The translations under genes were made by a program, and so were the position numbers. This document shows, piece after piece, positions 21,501-33,500 of a stretch of 64,000 nt of DNA. Numbering within the stretch: the first letter of the stretch is position 1; each line of letters starts with the position of its first letter. Source of the stretch: Bicyclus anynana (taxonomy: Eukaryota; Arthropoda; Insecta; Lepidoptera; Nymphalidae); contig NC_069093.1 of NCBI RefSeq assembly GCF_947172395.1, positions 7,351,561 through 7,415,560 of the forward strand, written 5' to 3'. The notes under the pieces are model-generated. The model was not told where the DNA came from and searched no databases. It saw nothing but the letters and a program-made list of their open reading frames with translations.

Positions 21501-24500
21501 GATAACGTAGCTCTCATTTTTGAAAGAAATATCAAATTCTCGTAGCTTTCACTATAAACAAAAAACGGCCAAGTGCGTGTGGAGCCATTGTATTGTAGGG
21601 TTCTAGACTAATGAGCACTTCAAACCCTTATAATGCAAAAATACTGATCGCAATAATTCACACTCGCTAACACAATATGGGACATTATTTTACGACTTCG
21701 TCCATATTTTTAATGTTCCTACTCGTATTCAAGCTAAATTACAGCCTTCTAGTAGTAATAGTCTGCGCTAAACTAAAGATGGACGGACGGACGCACAGTC
21801 AGGCGGACATGGCGAAACTATAACGGTTCCCTGTGTACTACGGATCCCTAAAAAGATAACAGCATTATCTTTGTCAACATGACGATTGTAAATCACGACG
21901 AAAAGTCGAGATACTTTTCTGTTCAGTGAACATTACTTTATAAGAAACCTAGTTACCTCCGTCTACATGACGATCATAAATTAAAGTTTGACACGAAAGT
22001 AGTCTATCTGCAAAGTTCTCAAGTCCGCCCAAAATTCTCTATATTTACCGTCCCAAAACTTTTGTTAAAACTTGTAAACTGCAAAACTTTTAATACTCTT
22101 CAGGGCTCTTGGCGCTTTAGTTCAGTGAATCATCGTTTGCATTTTTGTGAGCAGTATTTTCTTCATACAATTTTCTCAGTACAGCGTTTAACCCGTTCCG
22201 TATCTCGCTACGTGAATCAGCCTACGTGAGAGCTGAAACCAGTTTTCGTCTATTGGTGATTCATACGTAATTTCGCTGTACCAGTATCGATTTATGTATG
22301 CTGGGGCCTTGTATTTATATTAAAAAGAGTGCCAGACGTTTTAGAAGGACAAGTTGTAGAACTAAACCGAATTAGAACAACATATGTTGAAGAATTACTT
22401 TTAATATAATTAATGTGCTTTAGTTGATCTATGTTTTATTATACAACTAGCGGACGCCCGCGACTTCGTCCGCATGGAATTCAGTTTTTCACAAATCCCG
22501 CGGTAACCGTGGATTTTTCCGGGATGAAAAGTAGCCTGTGTTAATCCAGAGTAAAATCTATTTCAATTCCAAATTCCAGCCAAATCGCCTCAGTAGCCGC
22601 AGACCAAACATACATACACACACAAACTTTCGCATTTATAATATTAGTGTGAAAGTGTGATTTGTAATTTTTTTCAACCATAAGTTTTTGTTAGTATCAA
22701 TTCTTGCTTTATCATTAACTAGCCAACACCACGCGATTTCACTTGCGTAGTTTCCGTTCCCATAAGGCTTCGGGGATAAAATATAGACTATGACACTCGC
22801 ACATAACGTGGCTTTCTAGTGGTAAAAGAATTTCCGAAATCGGTTCAGCCCCACAAACGTTACCTTTAAAATATTTGTATAGAGTATATACAAATATTTT
22901 AAAGGTATTTATTTGTATAGAGTATATAGAGTATATACGACAAATCCGTCATTATTTTTATAGTAATGCCTTTGCTAGTTACTTTCGCCTTTGCTACTAA
23001 GTTTTGATACCATTTATAGAACTGTTAAGGTTAATACGTCATATTCGTGTTTTAGATTGTAGGCGGAAAGGTTGTATATGTCTAAACTAATATTATAAAG
23101 ATGTATAATTTTATTTTTGTTTTTTTGTTTTTTTTTTTTTAAAACTAATAGACCTTTTTGAAAATTATTTTACTTACTTTATTATATAAGAAATCGGTTG
23201 CTTCATTGAGTAACATAGTATGTTACCATATTCCCTTGCCTACGCAAGTGAGTCTGCGGGGCGTCTGCTTATAAGTTTGTTTCTTCATTTATTATATTGA
23301 AAAAAAATACGTTATTTGCATATTATTATTTATTTTGAAAATATTTCAACACGATCGTGTCGATCAGCCGTTGACCGTTTTCGAAAAGCGGTCTTTAGGC
23401 GGTGTCAGGAATCTTACTGAGCTATAAAAACACTTTTACAGTTAAGTACTTAGAAAATAAAACTTTAGAACTTTGTGTTTTTGACGTGACAACGTCTTAA
23501 AATTCGATGAAACCGGCTGCACACTCGAAAAAAGATGACGTCATGCGTCGTTCCCTCGCTCTAGGGTTGCCAACTTTTTACAAGAAATAAAGTATATTCT
23601 GGTCTATGAAGATTATTAAACAGTATTTTAAAAAAACAAACATTTTCTTTTGAAAAATGCAACCATTACTACGGTTTCTTATGACGTTGTCACGTTCAAC
23701 TATCGTCAGTAAAACGACTTTACAGACAACCGATTTTTTTTTGGAACTACTTTGGTCAATATGTCAAACAAAAGGTCGTTATAATGAACAGCCAATCCGA
23801 GTAGATAAACGGAAATGAATATTGAACAATCATTCTTTGAAGACATTTTTTCGATGACTTGTACCTTTTTTGTGATTTACAAGTAGTTAACTAGTCAGCG
23901 GCGCTCATCATTATCAACCCATATTCGGCTCACTGCTGAGCTCGAGTCTCCTCTCAGAATGTGAGGGGTTAGGCCAATGGTCCACCACGCTGGCCCAATG
24001 CGGATTGGCAGATTTCACACACGCAGAGAATTATAAAAATTCTGTGGCATGCAGGTTTTCTCACGATGTTTTACATCACCGTCTGAGACACGTCATAATT
24101 AATTTCTTAAAATGCACACAACTGTAAAGTTGAAGGTGCATGCTCCGGACCGGATTCGAACCCACATCCTCCGGAATTGGAAGCAGAGCTCATATCCACT
24201 GGGTTGTGACGGCTCAAGTGTTATTATTTAACTTCTGCAGGTTATTCTGTGACGATGTTTTGTATAACTCCTATGATACTATGGAAACAGAAAGAGAGAG
24301 GTAATTTCTCTTATTAATCTTCCTAATATTATAAACGCTAAAATTTGTATGGACGTTTGTTTGGATGTACATTTGGATGTTTGTGTGAATCTTTGTTACT
24401 CCTTAACACTGCGACTACTGAAGCGATTTGGCTGAAATTTGGAATGGAAATAGATTTTACTCTGGATTAACATATAGGCTTTTTATCCCGGTAAAATCCA

Positions 24501-27500
24501 TGGATCCCGCGGTATTTGTGAAAAACTGAATTCCGCTAGTTTAAGAATAATCTCGCACTTGCGAGTTATACAGAACATCGTTACAGAATAGCCTTCCAGC
24601 ACCCAAACAAATCAAGCTGGATAATCTATTCTCGTTCAACGATCTACACATACCAAATGTCTTCAGTTAAAAACACGATGATTGTTTACTTGGTACTCTT
24701 TTTGTTTGACTCATTTTATTTGCTCCATTCGCATTTCATTAGTAACTAGTCACCGCGCGTAGTTCCCGTTCTTGTGAAAATACGGGGATAAATATATAAG
24801 GGCCTACGATAATGTGAGTTTCTAGTGGTGATAGGTTCAGTAGATCGAAAGATTTAGCCCCTACAACCACACAAACTTTCATCATCATTAACAACCCATA
24901 TTCGGCTCATTGTTGAGCACGAGTCTCCTATTAGAATGAGAGGGGTTAGACCTTAGTCCACTTAGCTGGTCAAATGCGAAAAGGCAGACTTCACACACGT
25001 AGAGAATTAAGAAAATTCTCAGGTATGCCGGTTTCCTCGCGATGGTTTTCCTTTTCCGTTTGAGACACGTGATATTTAATTTCTTAAAATGCACACAACT
25101 GAAAAGTTATGCATGAAGATGCGTAGGATGTGCATGCCCGGACCGTATTTGAACTTATGTCCTCCGAATCGAAGACAGAGGTCATATCCACTAGACTGTT
25201 ACGTCTCTCACAGACTTTACCTATTTATAATTGTAAAAGAATTTTCAAAATCGGTTCAGTACATCCTGAAATTACCTCGTTCAACACCTCTTTATAATAT
25301 TAGTATAGATAGGGTAGGAGTGATAGAAAGTGGGATAAATAGTACATACACATAGACAGGTACCATTGGAATTGAGGAACTTTTTATTCCGTAAGCGCTT
25401 ATTCGCACGAGAGATTTTTAAAGGACGTTAAAAAAGCGTTCAAAAATATTATGAAGTTAAATTAAGGTCAATTTAAATATTGTATAGAAGCAGGCGGTTC
25501 TTTGCGAAAGTTCATCATGAATATATATTGCACATTGTAGAATCAACATCTCCTGAGAATGCACCGGTTTCGGGGTGAAATGTACGTAGAGAGTATTTTG
25601 TCGGAACTGGGTGACGTTGTAGTATGGGTTCGTCGAAGGCATAGCAGAATAAATAAATTATTATATATTTAAGGTCTATTTCCCAAAATTGAAAATTTAA
25701 TACTGCTCGAAAAAAAATCGTCGTGCTTTAAATACGCTTTCGTGTGAACTTGGGAATGCATTTGTCGTATTTGAACGCTTTTTTAACGTCCGTTCAAAAA
25801 AACTTTCGTGCGAATGAGGGCTAAAAGCCGTCATTCGTAATGTTGATTCCCTGTACATAGTGTAACAAGTAATAAATCTCAACTGTAGTAAAACAACGTC
25901 GAGTATGTTTTATTTTAATTCCACTTGTTACTTTGCGGTTGTGGTTACCGTAGGTAGGTACAGGGAACAAATACATCCCAGTCGCTGGACAGACAGTTTA
26001 TCATTACGTTAATACTTACAACGCAGTCATATTTCTTTACTTAAGGTGTACTTATGTTTATGAACTAGCAGACGCCCGCGACTTCGTCCGCGTGAGTTTT
26101 TAAATAAAAAGTAGCCATTGCTCAATAATCTCCTCTATTTTCAATGAAAGTATTTTTAAAATTGATTCAGCTGTCCAAGAGATTAGCCCGTCTACGTACG
26201 TTTCACTCCGAAACCGGAGCATCCTCAGGAGATGATGACTCTACAACGTGTAATAGCAAAGTGTCGTTTTCGACCTTTGCTTCGCCTTATATAGACCAAA
26301 AGTCTTTTGGTATTGCACTTTGCAATAGGGATGATGACAGTTTTTTAAATTGTATATAAATTAATAGTATACTAATGGTAAATCAATTTTGTAAAAGGAA
26401 CAGGGTATCTGCGATCATTACTTTCGGAGCTACAGGGATTTAAAGAGTCAGATTTGCGGCGTTGCCGCGGATCCCTGAAAAACGCCCCATACAAAATGGC
26501 TCGAAATAATAACGTCATAGGCAATGTAATGATCGTTAGATTTGTATGCGCGTTCAAACTAAATTACTAATATCTTTGTTATTTGTGCGTTTATGCTTAT
26601 AGTTCATATATTAAAAAATGTCACATTTAACGTAAGGAAGCTAAAACTGTATGAATTTTCATCTAATTACGATAATATATTTTTAATAGTTTTTGAAATT
26701 TTATAATCTCATTTATTTTGCAAATATCCAGACAATCTTTGCTTTTTATGTATAAATTAGTTAACATTGACCCTATTTACCCGAATGTATCATAAAAATC
26801 AATATATTCAAACCTAGCCATCATCCCCATTACACGTTGTAGAGTTAATATCTCCCGAGGATGCTTCGATTTCGGGGTGAAACGTACGTAGGGAGTGCTT
26901 TGTCGGATCTGGGTGACGTTGTCGCATGGGTTCGTCGGATTTTCCCGGATGATATCAAAATAAATAAATTGTTATCTAAATTGAAATCGCTTCATATAAG
27001 CTATATGCCACAGGCATACAGACAGATACGTCAAACTTAAAACACCCCTTCTTTCCGTCGGGGGTTAAAAACAGCCAAAGCTGACGTTTTGGTTTTATTT
27101 ACGTAGAACTACTTGTTGTCTCCAGATGCCCAGACGGCGTCCAGCACTTCAAGGTGCTCCGCGACGCGTCCAGCAAGTTCTTCCTGTGGGTGGTGAAGTT
27201 CAACTCGCTAAACGAGCTCGTGGACTACCACCGCACGGCCTCCGTCAGCCGCCTACAGGATGTCAAACTCAGAGATGTGGTGCCTGAAGAAGTAAGTTGT
27301 ACCTACCTACTAGGTTATTATTCCTCATTATTATCATAAAAGAATGATCGACATAATCGTGATCATTTATTTTAAGAGATCAAATTTTTCGAATTATAAG
27401 ACGTGACAACGTCTTATAAATTGATGGAGCCGGCTGCACACTCGAAAAAAGATGACGTCATGCGTCGTTCCCTCGCTCTAGAGTTGTCAACTTTTTTTAC

Positions 27501-30500
27501 AAAAAATAAAGTATATTGTGGTGTATGAAGATTATTTATTATACAGTATTTTAGAAAAGCGAACATTTTCTTTTGAACAATGCAACCATTCCATCAGTAT
27601 GTTCTTATGACGTTGTCACGTTCAACAATCGTCAGTAAACCGACTTTACAGACAACCGATTTTTTTAAGTTTCTTTTTTTATTTTTTACAAGTTAGCCCT
27701 TGACTACAATATCACCTAATGTTATGTGATGATGCAATCTAAGATGAAAGCGGGCTAACTTGTTAAGTAAGAAGAGGATAAAAATCCTATACCCCTTTCG
27801 GTTTCTACACGACATCGTACCGGAACCAGGACCTCCGTCTTGTAAATCCACCGCTCATACCACTGCGCCACGGAGATCAGTAGATCTAACATGCGACCAA
27901 CAACATAATTATCTTGTTTAGAGAAATAGCCAAATGTTAACTAACAGTTGCACAACCTTAAATTTCTCCTTCATTGCGCTGTGACAAAAGTGAAGGGACT
28001 GGGACAACTCCGCCGCCAGTGGTCGGCATTTGTCTATTTCTCTTTATGAGATACGAGTATGTCGTACGAGTATTAGTACAAACCAACTTTCTTTGAACAC
28101 GGTTTAAATTATCAGGGTGTCCACAGCCTCGAAAGTCAGAGAAGCTCATAATGTCAAAAGCCAGGGAGGGAGTTTGGGAAAAAATTAGATTCTACAGTTT
28201 GCGATGCATAATTAGATTATATTAATAAATTGTATTTTCGAATTTAAATAAAGTACGGAGAAACGATTGATTAAATGTGTACAGTTTAGGTTATAATTGA
28301 CAATGGTCAGACAACTCCTTAATTATTACGTTTGAAGCAGGCTAATAGCGCACTATTTTATTGAAACGCAGATTAAAGAATAACAGGCAGATAGAGCGCA
28401 CGGAACACGACGGTGTCGTAGCCGCTGCAAATACAAAATTCAAAATGAATACATCAGTAACTTTCAATATTATTCAAGAAAAATGGCGTCTTATGTTTTT
28501 AAAATATTTTAAAAACTGTTTACAAAAAAAAAATAAGTAATGGAGTATTTTCTTTATTGGTAATTATTGATTATTATTTATTATATTAATTTTCGTATTT
28601 GTTGTTAGTGTTAAATTTTGAAATACAAATAATGAAAAACGTTTGTATATGCGGATGTCAAGGAGACGTGTGACGTTTGGTTTTTTATTGGTTTCATCGG
28701 CTGCTTGTAAAGACTCATTCTGGATCATCTTTATTCTGTGTATTGAAAATGAAAATTACTTATTCGAAAGTAACCCAATTCCTTGCGGACGGAGTCGCGG
28801 GCGTCTGTTTAATTATAAGTTAGTGTGACCTCCGTCGGGTTGCGAATCATCTCAGCTGCTGGCACGACTAATTATATTTGATGAAAGCCGTTGATTCATT
28901 ATCTCAGCCCCGTCTATTCAGTTAGTCTAATCTGAAACGCCTCTACTATAATTGCATCCGTTTATAGCGCGAATTTTGTATTTTATAATACTAAAGTTGC
29001 AAGCTAAAGCCGTGATATGACCTCTGCCTCCGATTCCGGAGGGCGTGGGTTCGAATCCGGTCCGGGGCATGCACCTCCAACTTTTCAGTTTTGTGTATTT
29101 TAAGAAATTAAATATCACGTGTCTCAAAAAACGGTGAAGGAAAACATCGTGAGGAAACCGGCATACCAGATAATTTTCTTAATTCTCTGCGTGTGTGACG
29201 TCTGCCAATTCTTCATTCGAGCGAGGCAGCGGAGCCGAGAAACGGAGAAATATTAACCAATAGGATTGCACAAAATCTCCGCTCCTTTTAAGTGGACAGG
29301 GACTTGCGAGCTAGTCCAAAAATTCATATAAAACCGGTAAGCGGAGCTGGGAATCACGTCTGCAACTCGGCTCCTCATTACTGTCTCACTTCGCTCCGCA
29401 GCCTCGCTTCTCTCCGGTGGACAGACACAGTACGCAACTCCGCTCCGCATTAGTCCGTTTCTCCGCTTCGCTTTGGTGGACAGGCTGCCTAATAGCCTTA
29501 TTAACAAACTGATTCAGTCTAAAATCGACTTTATGTTCTTAGATTCAAGTTGGGTTTTAGTTTAAAAAAATCAGGAGTTTCCTCGTGATTAATGATTAAG
29601 GATAAAACACAAAATTCCTGGACATGAAACCGTCTTTCAATAATAAGCGCGTTCCATTTTTGTATAATTAGTTTTGATAGCATTATATGCTAGCAGACGC
29701 CCCGCGGTTTCACTCGCGTAGTTCCCGTTCTGGTGGGAATATGAGGATAAATTATACCCTATGACACTCACAAATAATGGAGCTTTCTATTGGTAAAAGA
29801 ATTTTCAAAATTGGTTCAGTAGGTAGGTTTGAGATTACCACCTACAACTTAACTTAACAAACTGCCTCTTTATAATATTAATATAAATTATAATGGATTT
29901 TGATAAGTGTTGTGTAATAAAACATTTTATTAGAAACAATGCCGAGCTGCAAACGTGTGTCTTCAATTTTTTTTTTATTAAATAAAGGTTTTATGCAGAA
30001 CAATTATTAAATAACACGATAGATGTTTCAGAAGTCTGTTCAAATCAATTTGTTATAAAATTCAAGCATTTGTTTTCGAACGTTTTATCTCATATTTTCC
30101 GCCAGATCAGGTAAAACTCCTGTAATTTCATTACAATTTACAAATCATCAATCATACGTGGTTTTTACTCAATTATTTTTGTTACGTCTGTACTTTGAAT
30201 AATTAATTATTAATTAGATAAAATTATCTGTTACTGCCACTGCAATCATTTCAATTTCTGCTCTATAATATAGTTGAACGAAATAATCATTTATAATAAT
30301 AATAATTATTATTTATTAACCGACTTCAAAAAGGAGGAGGTCCTCAATTCGGTCGGTATTTTTTTTTTAATGTATGTACACCGATTACTCAAAGACGCCT
30401 GGACCGATTTCAAAAATTCTTTTTTTGTTTGAAACGGTATAGTCCCCATTTGGTCCCATTGTAGTAGGTACATCACCGGCTTCATACTGATTAGCAGGTA

Positions 30501-33500
30501 GAACATATTATGATGTTATTTTTAGCTTTTTAGTTTAGTGGGTACGTTTTTAGGTTTTGAAGTCGGTTGTATTTTTTTTATTAAAATTTTTTACGAGTAA
30601 TAATAATAATATCTGTAGTTCTGCATTTTTATTCATACCTATAAGCGGGCGCCCTGCGGTTTCACTCGTGTAGTTCCTGTGGGAATATGGGGATAAAAAG
30701 CCCATGTTCCTCGCTGATAATGTTGGTTTCTATTGATGAAAGAATTATTAAAATCGGTCCAGGAGCTCGGCGCTTATTGGCGGCGAAGCGAAAAGTGCAA
30801 GAAGAGTGTCTTGGAATCAGTAGCTTGGTAAAAATATGTTTTTCTTTTGTTTAAAGTATAGTGGTAGTATATCTACTACTGTGCTTATTCTTTTCGCTAA
30901 TAGCATCCCTATTTCGATCCGACTATGGGTTTGGTTTTGCCGGCCAGCGAGTAAACACAATATTTCAGAATGACGTAGGGCGGCGCGTTGTAAGGAGTGT
31001 TCCTAGAACAAATATATAAATACTATACTGTATATATACTAATTTTATAAAGAGGAAAGATTTGATTGTTTGTTTGTATGTTTTGAATAGGCTCTGAAAC
31101 TACTGAACCGATTTGATAAATTCCGTCATTGTTGGGAAGCTACACTATCCCCGAGTGCTATAGGCTATATTTTATGCCCGTATTCCTACGGGAACGGGAA
31201 CCACGCGGGTGAAACCGGTGTCTGCTAGTGGCTAAATAAGTCAACATATATAAATAAAATTGAAGTTTCTGTCGGTTATTACAAAATTAACTGTGTTGTC
31301 TCAAGTCTTTTTAGTTTATTTTTGTGATTTTGAAGTCGGTTCACTATTTTTGTTAAAAAGATTTTAGTTTTCTGTGTTAAGTGTGTCCTAGCATATTGCA
31401 AGAAAGCGCCTCATTACGGGCAGTTTCGTCAGAAAAAAAAACATACGCGTCGAATTGAGAACCCCCTTCTCCTCCTTTTTTTTGAAGTCGGTAAAAAATG
31501 GGGTCTAAAAATAACGAATTAAGAAAATATTATAGGTACAGATTGAAATAGAGAAATCCTTACTAGGTACAAAAAAACATACGCGTCGAATTGAGAAACC
31601 CCTCCTCCTCCTTTTTTTTAAGTCGGTAAAAAATGGGGTCTAAAAGAACGAAACAAGAAAATATTATAGGTACAGATTGAAATAGAGAAATGCTTACTTA
31701 CATTACAGCCGTTCTTGAGGAATACTGTTTACCAACAAACAAATTTAAAGTAAGGGTACAAATCACTAGTCATTTCACACCTAATAATAATTATAATTAA
31801 CTTGTTCTAAAATTAATGAAAATAAATTTAACCACGGGAAAGAACTGTCTGTAAATCCTAAGACTTTAATTTAATAGGCTTTCGTTAATGCATCACTGTG
31901 TTGGCATCGCCTTCAAAGTGATCAGAATGTAGCACATACGATGTTATTTTTCGCTTTTTAGTTTATTTGTGTGATTTTGAAGTCTGTTAAATTTTTTTGT
32001 TAAAAATAGTTTATTTTTCTGTTTTTAGTGTGTCCTAGCATTCACTTTCATAAAAATCGGTTCAGTAATTTTGTGTTAAAATGAAAATAACGAAATGACC
32101 CGTACTGTGAACGAAAGAGCCACAGTACGGGCAATTTCATTATTTTTATTTTAACACAAAATCACTCAACCGATTCTCATAAAAATTAAATGGGACCAAT
32201 CTGGAAGTCTACTCTCTCAAACAAAAAAAGAATTAAGACATAAAAAAACACGCGTCGAATTGAGACCTCCTCCTTTTTAAATCGGTTAAATAGGAGAGTA
32301 AAATGTTGCGACTTGATTTAGACAAGTTTTACCACATTTCTATCAAACGATACCATTATTTGTATGAGTTGCGGTCAAATACCGACCACGGCTCGATCTA
32401 ATTACACAAACAATCAACATTTTTTATTAGTGCAAAGTACCCTATTGTGGCGACGTGATAAATTGCTTTGGAGTCAATTGCGGACAAATTGGGGTGCAGT
32501 CCAACGTCCCTCCCGACCAATTCCCGCCGCGTCAAACGTTCAGGTTCAATACGTCCACGATAACCGCACCGCTGTGTAAATACCGTGTGACCGTGATAAA
32601 GAAACCTAAAATAACTCGATCAGTATGTGTTTCTATAATCTCTGGTTACCGAGCAAATATACGCAGCCGTACGCGGCTATCGAATACAAATTTGTTTGTA
32701 TCTTGTATAGTAAGTTCTATTTATAACCATTGTAGGAAAGATTCAACGAATCACCCAGCATTTCTAGATCATCGCATTCTGTTGATCACACTCTGTGGAG
32801 GTTAGGTATTGTGTACAGATATTAAAGGCATATTTAAACTCTTAAATATTTACGAAATGCATTGTATGAAAAGTAATATACCTACCTCGTCTTGTAGTTA
32901 TTTAGGTAATTCTTCTGCGGATTCCGTAATGCTGAGATACTCGAGCACAGCTCGCTCCATGGAATACTGAGTGACTTTGAGCCTTCTTTTGAGGCCGATA
33001 GTGAATGACCAAGTCTCTGATCAGTAGACCATCACTGGCAACACGCAACACGCAATGTTCTTAGAATTTAGTTTTCAGTTTGCCAAGCGACTCACTGAGA
33101 AATTTTTGAGGTAAAAAGATGTTGTGGAGTTTACCGAACTGTGTCTATCTTCGGCGTTTCATCTTTTTCTCGATATTGGACCTACTCAACTGGACTAAGT
33201 GTCCGATATGTATATACACTTTTGTACAATTTTTAGTGCACAGTTTACAACAATAACTGGAAGGCGATACATGATCATTACATAAAATCTTAGTCTTGTT
33301 GATATTTGTTTTCTGACCCATTTGTTGAGAAACTCTGTTGACCATAATGCTAATACATCCAGAGTCTGCCATGACGACGTTATAGTCAGCAACCTTAATT
33401 GAGTGATGCAAATCATCATTCATCATTATCAACCCATATTCAGCTTACTACTGAGCTCGAGTCTCAACTCAGAATGACAAGGGTTAGGCCAATAGTCCAC

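Larger units (their letters stand above)
16293..27125. other. drk intron 3, repeat-filled
   Basis: 10.8 kb intron. No conserved coding segment was seen on either strand. Besides the elements listed separately it holds a 17-bp inverted repeat (17534-17551 against 17581-17597), an 85-bp partial tandem repeat (about 17775-17935) and a dispersed motif at 18270-18390 (gtaggcgtccacagatcc) shared with 48282-48350. Confidence 0.6.

Noticed and set aside
25089..25355. ORFs starting MHTTEKL at 25089 and 33621
   Set aside because: Both start in the same place of family C SINEs (atgcacacaactgaaaag) and carry no conserved protein.
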